Source: CAZSBG01 sp964605145 (lineage in GTDB: Bacteria; Zhuqueibacterota; Zhuqueibacteria; Thermofontimicrobiales; Thermofontimicrobiaceae). From it: a stretch of 64,000 bases of DNA. The notes beneath the pieces are model-generated. The model saw nothing but the letters and a program-made list of their open reading frames with translations, made no database searches and was not told the origin of the DNA. Where the stretch lies: the NCBI GenBank assembly GCA_964605145.1, contig CAZSBG010000014.1, positions 15,719 to 79,718 on the forward strand, given 5' to 3'. Each line of letters opens with the position of its first letter. Within the stretch, counting starts at the first letter, position 1. Positions 1-7,600 of the stretch are shown here, piece by piece. Position numbers and translations under genes: made by a program.

Positions 1-2002
1 CAAGCGTCGCGGGCTCTTCTTCAGACTCTGTTCCCTGTTCATTATCAACTTCGGCTTCAATTTTTTCCAACGCTTCTGGCGGAATCAATTCCTGGCTGAC
101 AACTTCATTTTCAATGGCTGTATTGCTCTCGGATTCAACTTCCGCTGAACCCGACTCCTCTTCATCTTTTTCATGTCCATCCCAGGATTGTTCATCCGTA
201 TCAACCTCGGTTTCTGAATCAACGCTATCAGATTCCACGTACGTCTTTTCCTCGCTGTGATTCCCGCCAGGGGCTTCCAATTCTGCCGCTGTTTCTGTTT
301 CTATTTGTTGTTCGCTATCCCCGGGGATCGCTGGCATCTCATGCTCTGGTTCAGATTCATCCGGGCGCTCTGTGTCTTTCAGTTCTTCAGTCGAAACAGC
401 ATTATCTGATTTTTCGGAAGACTCATCAACATTCTTTTCCACTTCAGCAAGTGTATCTTTATCTTGTTCATTGTCATCATCAGAAAGCGATTGCTTATCA
501 TCGTTTTCTTCTAACTCATCGATGCTTGGCTCATCAGATTCGGCTAATTCAACAGGATCATCAAGTTGATCATCTGCATCACTGATAGCATCCTCCTGCT
601 CACTGGCTGGATCCAGGATTTCAAAATCATTCTTTACCTCATCTTCGATTTCTTCAATATCGAACGCTTCATCTACTTCAATATTTCTGATATTTTCTTT
701 TAGAATTTCTTCGAGACCTTCTTCCGCATCATCTATGAATGAAAATCCATTATCGTCCTCGGAATTTATTTCAAGTTCCTCAAAAGATTCGTCGGACTGA
801 ATTTCACCCTCATTATCATTCAGAAATTCCTGAACCTCCTGAAATAACGCATCACTTTCCGGCGAATTTTCATCCTGCTTCATTTCTTCATCGAGTATAT
901 TTTCGAACCATCCGGACTCAGAATCTTCATCGTCTTCCTCATGCTCAGTTAAAAGGTCGTCAAAATCATTTTCATCATCTCTGGTTTCACTCTGTTCCGG
1001 TAAATCTGAATCCGTGCTCAATCTTTCATAATTCTCATCCGGCTCTGAAAGATGGTCATCAGGAATTGCTTCATCACTCAGCACATGTTCCGCGTGAGAG
1101 TCCTTTAAGAATGCCTCTTCTTCGTTGTCCTCTTGAATTTCCCCTGATTCAGAAATCGGCTCATGGCTAATCGAAAGGTTCTTCAGTGCAGTTAAAAAAT
1201 ATTGATATTCCGCATCAATTTCTTCGTTATCGAACCGTCCGTATTTCAATATATTCTGCAAGGCAATGGTCGTATTGACAGCCAGTTTCACAATGTACTC
1301 ATCGCCGCGGGTTATACCAAGCTTTTTAATTTCCTGAATTTGTTCCGTTATTTGAGCCAGATAGGTAGCTGTTTCTTCATCCTCCTCTTTACCATGCAAA
1401 GATTCGGACTTTTTCTCACCACTAATATCTGTTTGATTTGAATTTGAGAGGAGAGCTTCATCACCAGAGTCTTGAGAGTCAATCGTACTGTCGGCCTGAA
1501 TTTGCGACGCTTCATTCTCTGAAATATTTATTTCTATCTCATGGAAAAAATTTTCGCTGAATTTTTCATCTTTCCTGGAAGCAGTCTCTTGAGAATCATC
1601 AAGTAAATCAGTGAGAATAGTATCAAATTCAGGATCGTGAATTTCCTGTTCCGTAAAAATGAACTCAGTTTCCGTGTCGCCGGGTAAGGCAATAGATTTT
1701 AATGCAGTGAGAAAATATCTTATTTCAGCAGAGCATTCCTGACGGACAGTTTCAGAGTATTTAAATATGTTTTGAAGTGTGAAAGATGTGCGAAAGGCAA
1801 GATGTTCAATATGCTGATCTCCCTTAACAGTCCCTAATATTTTTACTCGTCTTATTTTTTCAACGATTTGATTTAGGTAAACCTTGCCGGAGTTTTCATC
1901 AGAAGATAATCTGAGTAATTCCTGTATCTTGTGAATATAATAGTGAATACCTTCCGAAGCTGTTGCAGTTTTCTCAGCATTTTTGAAATCAATATTTTGC
2001 AT
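1..2002 (-). CDS. Large acidic protein with a twin N-terminal repeat, 3' end cut off by the window
   Basis: An open frame runs without a stop from an ATG at 2002 to the window edge, giving at least 667 residues. I do not recognise the family. Two related segments are visible, at about residues 42-105 and 212-276. Both follow the pattern YL-x-QI ... LG-x(2)-GD ... LA ... LQNI-x-KY ... YFLTALK, which predicts a compact helical module. The rest is extremely rich in Asp, Glu and Ser, with no signal peptide or membrane segment, so it is probably a cytoplasmic, largely disordered chain. It starts 15 bp after the stop of the PilX-like gene and is probably the last known member of the pilin operon. 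No good Shine-Dalgarno is seen; an out-of-frame ATG lies 4 bp upstream. A role in assembling or regulating the pilus/secretion machine is inferred only from position. Confidence 0.75.
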   Translation of the reverse strand, partial: MQNIDFKNAEKTATASEGIHYYIHKIQELLRLSSDENSGKVYLNQIVEKIRRVKILGTVKGDQHIEHLAFRTSFTLQNIFKYSETVRQECSAEIRYFLTALKSIALPGDTETEFIFTEQEIHDPEFDTILTDLLDDSQETASRKDEKFSENFFHEIEINISENEASQIQADSTIDSQDSGDEALLSNSNQTDISGEKKSESLHGKEEDEETATYLAQITEQIQEIKKLGITRGDEYIVKLAVNTTIALQNILKYGRFDNEEIDAEYQYFLTALKNLSISHEPISESGEIQEDNEEEAFLKDSHAEHVLSDEAIPDDHLSEPDENYERLSTDSDLPEQSETRDDENDFDDLLTEHEEDDEDSESGWFENILDEEMKQDENSPESDALFQEVQEFLNDNEGEIQSDESFEELEINSEDDNGFSFIDDAEEGLEEILKENIRNIEVDEAFDIEEIEDEVKNDFEILDPASEQEDAISDADDQLDDPVELAESDEPSIDELEENDDKQSLSDDDNEQDKDTLAEVEKNVDESSEKSDNAVSTEELKDTERPDESEPEHEMPAIPGDSEQQIETETAAELEAPGGNHSEEKTYVESDSVDSETEVDTDEQSWDGHEKDEEESGSAEVESESNTAIENEVVSQELIPPEALEKIEAEVDNEQGTESEEEPATL

Positions 2003-2017
2003 GCATTTTGTATTCGT

Positions 2018-2491
2018 TTAAAGCGCAAACGTAAGAGAATCAGTTATTTCTTCATGCCATTTTAATAGCGATGCAATGGGTTGTTTGTTATCCCAATTCA
2101 CCTGAATAAGCGCTTCGACCTTTTTTTGAACACCCCTGCATTCACCAATGGCAGATATTATTATGAATTCCTTCTGGCTTTTTTTAGATCTGACACTGAA
2201 ACGACCGTTTCCAAGTCGCATCTCTTTATAAAAATCCTGGTATGCGTTGTCGCTCCAGTCTTTATTTTTATCTTGAAGCAGGAATTCTGTAATCGTCATC
2301 TCAATCCCCGCCTGTGCGAGATAAAATGCCTTCATGGAAGCCTGGAGAGTGGAGGTCTGGCGATATAAGCCAGCAAGGACAGTAACCAGGGATATAGCCA
2401 CAATCATTAACACTGATACCGCAATCATGGTGACAACCAGTATTCCGCCTTCCTCGCCACAAATCCTCAATATAAATTTTTTGGTTTTCAC
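2018..2491 (-). CDS. PilX-like/GspK-like minor pilin protein
   Basis: 157 residues. A short positively charged start is followed by a GG-I-L-V-V-T segment and a single hydrophobic helix (about residues 15-42), then an FYLAQAGIEM motif. This is the usual layout of PilX_N-type minor pilins, which sit at the tip of type IV pili or type II pseudopili. The conserved Glu at position +5 of mature pilins is absent, as in GspK-class tip subunits. The start is GTG and overlaps the stop of the upstream pilin gene by 4 bp (GTGA), so translation is probably coupled. The globular part is short and I cannot tell a pilus from a secretion role. Confidence 0.7.
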   Translation of the reverse strand: MKTKKFILRICGEEGGILVVTMIAVSVLMIVAISLVTVLAGLYRQTSTLQASMKAFYLAQAGIEMTITEFLLQDKNKDWSDNAYQDFYKEMRLGNGRFSVRSKKSQKEFIIISAIGECRGVQKKVEALIQVNWDNKQPIASLLKWHEEITDSLTFAL

Positions 2492-2988
2492 AATGCACTT
2501 CTTTTTGTGATGGTGGTTTGAAATTTCGAACCTGAAACAGAAATTTCCACATGAATGTTCTGAGAGGTAAGTCTCTTAAAGCTGATGGATGCTATATCGG
2601 ACAGACCGTTCCGGCCATACTCGGCAACAGGAAAAAGGGGATCCTGTCGCCATTTTGAATGCGCAGTTAACTTTTCTCGAATGAGTGATACTTTATTGTT
2701 TTGATTATTTACCGTATACCTCACTTTATTTTTTCCTTTGGCCAGTAAAACAGAATTTTTTCTGACACGAATTATTTGACTGGATTCATGTATATCCGCG
2801 CTGAGGTAACGGAACGCATTAATGGTATTATTTGTAATCAAGGCCTGCGAGCTTGATTTGCTCCAATTCATCATGGCTGCCCGATACATATTTAACACAG
2901 CCAAAGAAATCAACCCAAATAACATGATAGCAATAAGTAACTCGACTAATGTAACACCTTTTTCATCATAAACAATTTTCATGTGCAT
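2488..2988 (-). CDS. Minor pilin-like protein with prepilin cleavage motif (PilW/GspJ-like)
   Basis: 166 residues. The N-terminus carries a class III prepilin signal: a short basic leader ending in EKG (Gly11), then VTLVELLIAI with Glu16 at mature position +5 and a hydrophobic helix to about residue 33. A prepilin peptidase should cut after Gly11; no such peptidase is encoded in this window. The remainder is a beta-rich globular domain that I place closest to PilW/GspJ-type minor pilins from length and gene order. The ATG directly follows the stop of the preceding pilin gene (TGA-ATG), and its own end overlaps the PilX-like gene by 4 bp. Confidence 0.75.
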   Translation of the reverse strand: MHMKIVYDEKGVTLVELLIAIMLFGLISLAVLNMYRAAMMNWSKSSSQALITNNTINAFRYLSADIHESSQIIRVRKNSVLLAKGKNKVRYTVNNQNNKVSLIREKLTAHSKWRQDPLFPVAEYGRNGLSDIASISFKRLTSQNIHVEISVSGSKFQTTITKRSAL

Positions 2989-3357
2989 TCAGTAGTTAGA
3001 AATAACAGTAATCAGGCTGTCCGAAAAATCTGACCAATCCACTACAACGCTAATTTTTTTCAAATCGTCTGTCACCGATTCAATATTAATTTTGCGTTTA
3101 ATACCCTGGAAGCGTTCAATTTCATAGCGTTCCTGCTGCACCAGGTCAAAACCCCACTTCATTTTATCAGCAATTACGAACTCCATGCCGGCCTGAGCAA
3201 AATGCAATGCTGTAACCTTTTGCATCAATCGCCTTTGTTTAAGTGCATTCTCTCTGAACACCGATAAAATGCTTACCGCCAGAACGCTCACCAGCGCCAG
3301 CGTTACCAACACTTCAGCAAGAGTGAATCCTTTTTCATTTTGTTTGAGCCATCCCAT
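2989..3357 (-). CDS. Minor pilin-like protein (PilV/GspI-like)
   Basis: 122 residues with a clear prepilin signal: EKG (Gly10) followed by FTLAEVLVTLALV, Glu15 at mature +5, and an aromatic/hydrophobic helix. It also has an HFAQAGMEFV motif shortly after the helix, similar to the AQAG motif in the PilX-like protein two genes downstream. Short length and position ahead of the PilW/GspJ-like gene suggest PilV/GspI. There is no obvious Shine-Dalgarno before the ATG. It is separated from the major pseudopilin gene by 185 bp that contain a terminator-like structure, so it may be expressed at a lower level. Confidence 0.72.
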   Translation of the reverse strand: MGWLKQNEKGFTLAEVLVTLALVSVLAVSILSVFRENALKQRRLMQKVTALHFAQAGMEFVIADKMKWGFDLVQQERYEIERFQGIKRKINIESVTDDLKKISVVVDWSDFSDSLITVISNY

Positions 3358-3417
3358 ATTTAGTAGAATCGCTTTTCAGGTTCAAATTATTTATTTTTTG
3401 TATTATCAGCAATAATT

Positions 3418-3507
3418 AAAAAAATCGGGAATTGCATTTGGTAAGTCTGATTTATCATTTCTATTTCACGAGACGTGAGATACCCGAATTAGCCAATTCC
3501 CGATTTT
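3418..3507 (-). terminator. Long-stem terminator-like structure between major and minor pilin genes
   Basis: A perfect 14-bp inverted repeat (AAAATCGGGAATTG at 3421-3434, its complement at 3494-3507) flanks a 59-base loop. On the minus-strand RNA the second arm runs into seven U residues at about 3418-3424, as in an intrinsic terminator. A second hairpin is nested in the loop (3462-3470 with 3474-3482, 9 bp with one G-U pair and an AGA loop). It lies just after the major pseudopilin gene, where partial termination or 3'-end protection would set the ratio of major to minor subunits. The loop is long for a classic terminator, so a processing element is also possible. Confidence 0.55.
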
Positions 3508-3542
3508 CAAAAGCTTAGAAAAGAAAAGTCTTTTTGCTCATA

Positions 3543-4094
3543 TTAAAAGTACACATATTTATCCGAGAAAGCTGAACTGCCAAGATTGGCTACGATATTG
3601 CCACTATTAGCCTGATAGTACCATCCATATTTGCCACTACCATTTGCAACCTTCTTCTTGAATGCTTCCAGGATATCTTCACCTTTGGTGTCAATTTTGA
3701 CCTTTTTCGCTACATCTTCATTGGTTCCTTCAAAAAATGGATTTGCAGGAAAATCCTGAATGTAGGGACCAAAACGATATTGTTCATTTTTGGTCTGTGA
3801 AGGTTTGCCTTCAGCATCTGTGTACCAGGTTAATTGCCTCACGAAATTGTACTCGCTTCCACTGTGATTATAATCATTTGTTGTGCAGGGGAAGAAGCCA
3901 TGATCGGAATGGTAAGCGACCAATGCTTGTCTCAGAATATTCAGGTTAGCCTTGAGTTTGGTTTCCTTGGCGCCTGTTTCCGAGCCTCGCATATTCATGA
4001 TTACGATAGTCGCCAGAATTCCGATGATTCCGATGACAATTAACAATTCGACCAATGAAAAACCTTTTTCATTCTTGAAAAATCGTTTTCTCAT
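3543..4094 (-). CDS. Major pseudopilin, GspG/PilA-like
   Basis: 183 residues. The prepilin motif is textbook: NEKG (Gly11) followed by FSLVELLIVIGIIGILA with Glu16 at +5 and a long hydrophobic helix. The C-terminal half contains YRFGPYIQDFPANPF and a GKYGWYYQANSGNIVAN stretch, the pattern of GspG-type pseudopilins. It should be processed by a prepilin peptidase and polymerise in the inner membrane using the GspE/GspF proteins encoded upstream. The ATG at 4094 has a good AAGGAG eight bases upstream. The gene is 132 bp downstream of the GspF-like gene and is followed by a terminator-like hairpin, fitting a highly expressed subunit. Confidence 0.88.
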   Translation of the reverse strand: MRKRFFKNEKGFSLVELLIVIGIIGILATIVIMNMRGSETGAKETKLKANLNILRQALVAYHSDHGFFPCTTNDYNHSGSEYNFVRQLTWYTDAEGKPSQTKNEQYRFGPYIQDFPANPFFEGTNEDVAKKVKIDTKGEDILEAFKKKVANGSGKYGWYYQANSGNIVANLGSSAFSDKYVYF

Positions 4095-4226
4095 GGTATT
4101 ACTCCTTAATTTGGTGAATAAAATAAATGAGTTAATTAAACATTAATTTATTGAAATCTGCCCATTATGCGCTTGGTAACCTACTACATGGAACAGCAAT
4201 AAATCCATAAATCATTTCATTTCAAT

Positions 4227-5438
4227 CTATTGAAAACTGCTCACGGCCTTCATTACAGCCGAAATTAACGATACAGCAATAAATCCAATTCCCGAAGCTA
4301 CAACAACCAGTACAATGGGCTCTAAAGATGTGGTAAGAGTCTTTACAGCGTTATCTATTTCACGGTCATATATGTCAGAAATTTCGTCGAACATGTGATC
4401 TAATTTCCCGGAATTTTCTCCAATCGTTATCATTTGAACAACCATAGGCGTAAACACGCCGGTGCGCTCAAACTCTCTGGAGATCTTTTCTCCCATAGAT
4501 ATATTATCGTACATCTTTTCAAATTTTTTAGCCATTGCACGATTATTTAACACATCTATCGCTAATTTTAAATTTTTAAGGAATGGCACACCGCTGGTCA
4601 ACAATGTTCCCATGGTTCTAATGAAACGGGACACCGTTGTTTTGTATATCAGTTTACCCAAAATTGGCACTTTCAATTTAAAAACATCGTAATAATAACT
4701 ACCTGATTCAGAATGTATGTATTTAACAATCGCCACAATAAGCGCAATCAGAGCTATTAATACATAATGAAAATTTGCCTGCATAAACGCACTGAAATCC
4801 AGCAGAAATTTAGTTGATCCTGGCAGTTCCGTGCCGGATGATGAGAGAATATCTGCAAATTTTGGGACGATAAACGTCGTGAGAAAAACCATCACAACAA
4901 TGCTCAGAATAATTAAAATGATGGGATAGGCCAGGGCGCTTTTAATTTCCCCCTGAATTTTCTGATTATTTTTTACATATTCCGCGTATCGATCCAGCAC
5001 CAAATCCAGTTTTCCGCTTTCTTCCCCGGCTTTTATAATATTTGTGAAAAGCGCAGGAAATATTTTTGGATAACGCGTGCATATTTCCGAGAAATTTCGT
5101 CCTTTGGCAATTTCGGTTTTAATCTCCGTCAGGACTCGTTTGAATTCTTTATTTTTAACTTGATTGATGATGACATCAAAGCCGAAGATTAATGACATGC
5201 CGGCTTTCACCATGGTGGAAAGCTGCATTACAAATACAAGCACTTCCTTCTGGCTGACCCGGCTGAATTTTTGCAGAAACCCGAATGAAATTTCAGTTTT
5301 CCGAATCAGGGACACTGCGATGGGATAATAGCCTTCTTCCTTTATTTTAAGCAGGACTTCCTGCTTGCTGCCGGCTTCTACAACGCCTTTTACTGATTTT
5401 CCGGCGACATCTGTTGCTGTATACGAATATTTTTCCAT
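4227..5438 (-). CDS. Type II secretion/type IV pilus inner-membrane platform protein (GspF/PilC family)
   Basis: 403 residues, the normal size for the family. It contains two homologous T2SSF domains (about 70-190 and 275-395), each with the signature of a platform protein (AGEESGKLD in the first half, GENSGKLD in the second). Three membrane helices are visible near residues 168-190, 220-240 and 372-395. GspF/PilC couples ATP hydrolysis by the cytoplasmic GspE/PilB motor to extraction of pilin subunits from the membrane. It follows the GspE-like gene by about 70 bp and precedes the major pseudopilin gene, the usual order. The start has only a weak ribosome site. Confidence 0.92.
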   Translation of the reverse strand: MEKYSYTATDVAGKSVKGVVEAGSKQEVLLKIKEEGYYPIAVSLIRKTEISFGFLQKFSRVSQKEVLVFVMQLSTMVKAGMSLIFGFDVIINQVKNKEFKRVLTEIKTEIAKGRNFSEICTRYPKIFPALFTNIIKAGEESGKLDLVLDRYAEYVKNNQKIQGEIKSALAYPIILIILSIVVMVFLTTFIVPKFADILSSSGTELPGSTKFLLDFSAFMQANFHYVLIALIALIVAIVKYIHSESGSYYYDVFKLKVPILGKLIYKTTVSRFIRTMGTLLTSGVPFLKNLKLAIDVLNNRAMAKKFEKMYDNISMGEKISREFERTGVFTPMVVQMITIGENSGKLDHMFDEISDIYDREIDNAVKTLTTSLEPIVLVVVASGIGFIAVSLISAVMKAVSSFQ

Positions 5439-5507
5439 AACAGCTCTTATTCACAAATAAATTTGAAGGATTGATCATTTCAAACCAAATTAACACTATT
5501 ATTCAAG

Positions 5508-7190
5508 CTAAACTGATGTCACTCTCAACACTTCTTCAATAGTCGTCAATCCTTTTGTCACTTTAATTAGGCCATCCTCTTTGAGTGTCCGCATGCCATT
5601 TTCCTGTGCTTTTTTCCGAATTTCTTCAGTCGGTTCTCCAGTGATAATCATTCTTCGCACAGCTTCATCTGCGACGAGCAACTCGTGGATGGAGGTTCGT
5701 TTTTGATAGCCTGTATAATTGCAGTCCGAACAACCGCTGCCTTTGTAGACTTTGCGCAGATCCAGGTAATCCGGGATCTTTAATTTTTTCAACGCTTCTT
5801 CATCCATTTCCATTTTCGTTTTACAACTCGGGCAAATGCGACGAATGAGCCTTTGGGCCAGCACTGCAATAAGCGAAGATTCCACGAGAAATGGCTCGAG
5901 TCCCATGTCAATCAATCGGGCAATAGCGCCGGGGGCGTCGTTGGTATGCAACGTTGAAAAGACGAGATGCCCGGTAAGGGCGGAACGTATGGCAATTTCG
6001 GCTGTCTCCTGATCGCGGATTTCTCCAATCATGATGACATCCGGGTCCTGGCGTAAAATGGACCGCAACGCGCTGGCAAATGTCATCCCAGCTTTTGTAT
6101 TAACATGCACCTGGTTGATGAGCGGCAATTTGTACTCCACCGGATTTTCGACAGTCACAATATTTTTGTCTTTGGTATTGATGGCATTTAGCACCGCGTA
6201 CAGGGTTGTTGATTTACCGCTTCCAGTGGGTCCGGTGATTAGAACAATACCTTCAGTTTGTTTAATGAGCTCTTCCCACTGTTCTAAAATTCCCGGGTGA
6301 AATCCCATATCACTCAGTTTCAAGATGGAGCTTTCTTTGTCCAAAATTCGCAGCACTGCTTTTTCACCTTCGACCGTGGGCAAAATGGATGCTCGAATAT
6401 CAATTTCTTTGCCATCAACGCGACGGCTGAACCTTCCGTCCTGGGGAATGCGTCGCTCGGAAACATCCATGTCCCCCATAATTTTGAGTCTTGAAGTAAT
6501 CATCGCCTGAAGGTTTTTCGGCGGTGTGAAAACTTCATGAAGCAGACCGTCTGTGCGGAAGCGAATTCGAAATGTTCCCTCATCCGGTTCAAAATGAATG
6601 TCGCTCGCCCGATCCCGAATGGCCTGCAAAAGCACAAGGTTCACCAGCTTGATGACAGAAGTTTCATCAGACTCCTCAGTGATGTTCACGTCTTCTGTTT
6701 CGCTTAAATCCTTCTCCGGCTCCTGCATATCCTCCACAACCTGAGCCATGGAATCCTTGAGACTGTAGAATTTATTAATTGCAGCCTCAATCTCTTTTGG
6801 CTTGGCAATGGAAATAAGTAATTTACACCCGGTGTAATATTTGATCGCATCAATGGCAACCAAATTCAAGGGATCGGCCATGGCTACGACAAGCTCATTT
6901 TCCATCTTTATGATCGGTATCACTTTGTATTTTCTTGCCATGGAAAGAGGAATGGTGTCTATAATGGTTTTGTCAATGGGCGTGGTATCGAGACGAGTAA
7001 ACGGAATATTCAAAGATTTACTGATCAGTTCGAACAGTGCATCTTCGGAAATCCACTCTTTTTTGACCAGTACGTCTTCGAGTTTTTCGCCGGTTTGTTT
7101 ATGAATATCGATGGCCAGGCTCAATTGTCCCTGGCTAATTCGATTTTCTTCAAGGAGAAGCGTGCTCAATTTTTCTGTCGACATGTTCAT
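5508..7190 (-). CDS. Type II secretion/type IV pilus assembly ATPase (GspE/PilB family)
   Basis: 560 residues. The N-terminal third is a T2SSE_N/MshEN-type domain, followed by the secretion ATPase core. Walker A is GPTGSGKST at residues 320-328, an Asp box precedes it, Walker B lies in DVIMIGEIRD at 384-393, and the His-box GHLVFSTLHTNDA is near 407. A four-cysteine zinc site (Cys453, 456, 487, 490) marks it as GspE/PilB rather than PilT. It should be a hexameric motor driving pilin polymerisation. It is the first gene of the GspE-GspF-pilin unit. MshEN domains often bind c-di-GMP, but I did not verify the binding motifs. No clear Shine-Dalgarno precedes the ATG. Confidence 0.93.
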   Translation of the reverse strand: MNMSTEKLSTLLLEENRISQGQLSLAIDIHKQTGEKLEDVLVKKEWISEDALFELISKSLNIPFTRLDTTPIDKTIIDTIPLSMARKYKVIPIIKMENELVVAMADPLNLVAIDAIKYYTGCKLLISIAKPKEIEAAINKFYSLKDSMAQVVEDMQEPEKDLSETEDVNITEESDETSVIKLVNLVLLQAIRDRASDIHFEPDEGTFRIRFRTDGLLHEVFTPPKNLQAMITSRLKIMGDMDVSERRIPQDGRFSRRVDGKEIDIRASILPTVEGEKAVLRILDKESSILKLSDMGFHPGILEQWEELIKQTEGIVLITGPTGSGKSTTLYAVLNAINTKDKNIVTVENPVEYKLPLINQVHVNTKAGMTFASALRSILRQDPDVIMIGEIRDQETAEIAIRSALTGHLVFSTLHTNDAPGAIARLIDMGLEPFLVESSLIAVLAQRLIRRICPSCKTKMEMDEEALKKLKIPDYLDLRKVYKGSGCSDCNYTGYQKRTSIHELLVADEAVRRMIITGEPTEEIRKKAQENGMRTLKEDGLIKVTKGLTTIEEVLRVTSV

Positions 7191-7267
7191 ATTATTACAG
7201 CATTCAGATATATGAAATGAAATTGAATATTGTCATTATTATTATCGAAGAAAAATAGCACTTCATT

Positions 7268-7304
7268 AATATTGAAATATTATTTTTTTATTACAATTGT
7301 AATA
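7268..7304 (-). promoter_or_regulatory. Candidate promoter with overlapping 16-bp palindromic operator upstream of the gspE-like gene
   Basis: TATTACAATTGTAATA at 7289-7304 is a perfect 16-bp palindrome that contains TACA-N2-TGTA, the core recognised by CopY/BlaI/MecI-family repressors. A possible sigma-70 site overlaps it: TTGTAA (7291-7296), a 17-bp spacer, AATATT (7268-7273), about 80 bp before the ATPase start codon. The region is very AT-rich, so promoter matches are cheap; the palindrome is the stronger observation. Confidence 0.35.
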
Positions 7305-7490
7305 TTTTGGCAGGGCTTTTTTTCTATTTCTTAACTGGCTGTAGTTGATTTTTAGGAATGATACATTTATTTAAATTGAGCTTTGGGCACACAACTTTCA
7401 GTGGTTACCTAATTTAAAAAAAGGTTTTGAAAACAACTATAACCCAAGGGATGAAGTATGACAACCGTTTTAAAGATATTTGTTTTTTAG

Positions 7491-7520
7491 CTGAAATCTG
7501 AAATCTGAACGCTGATAGCT
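7491..7520. repeat. Short tandem heptamer repeat
   Basis: Four consecutive 7-base units beginning CTGA (CTGAAAT, CTGAAAT, CTGAACG, CTGATAG) followed by CT. Heptameric intergenic repeats of this style occur in many bacterial genomes as low-complexity arrays. It lies about 80 bp after the last kinase gene. Confidence 0.6.
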
Positions 7521-7600
7521 AATTGCTTAATACAGGCATTCTTTTTCAAGATAGTATCTCTGTGTCTCGGTGGCATTTTTCATAAGGCTGGATAGTTATA

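Larger units (their letters stand above)
7191..7600. other. Intergenic region between the kinase array and the pilus/secretion operon
   Basis: A 410-bp AT-rich gap between the stop of the last kinase gene and the ATPase start. It holds the palindrome/promoter candidate at 7268-7304 and a short heptamer repeat at 7491-7520. I see no convincing terminator for the kinase operon and no open frame worth calling. Confidence 0.6.

Noticed and set aside
372..1170. Plus-strand frames of 65 and 143 codons
   Set aside because: They lie opposite the continuous acidic reading frame on the minus strand; their Ser- and His-rich composition is what the antisense of Asp/Glu codons gives.
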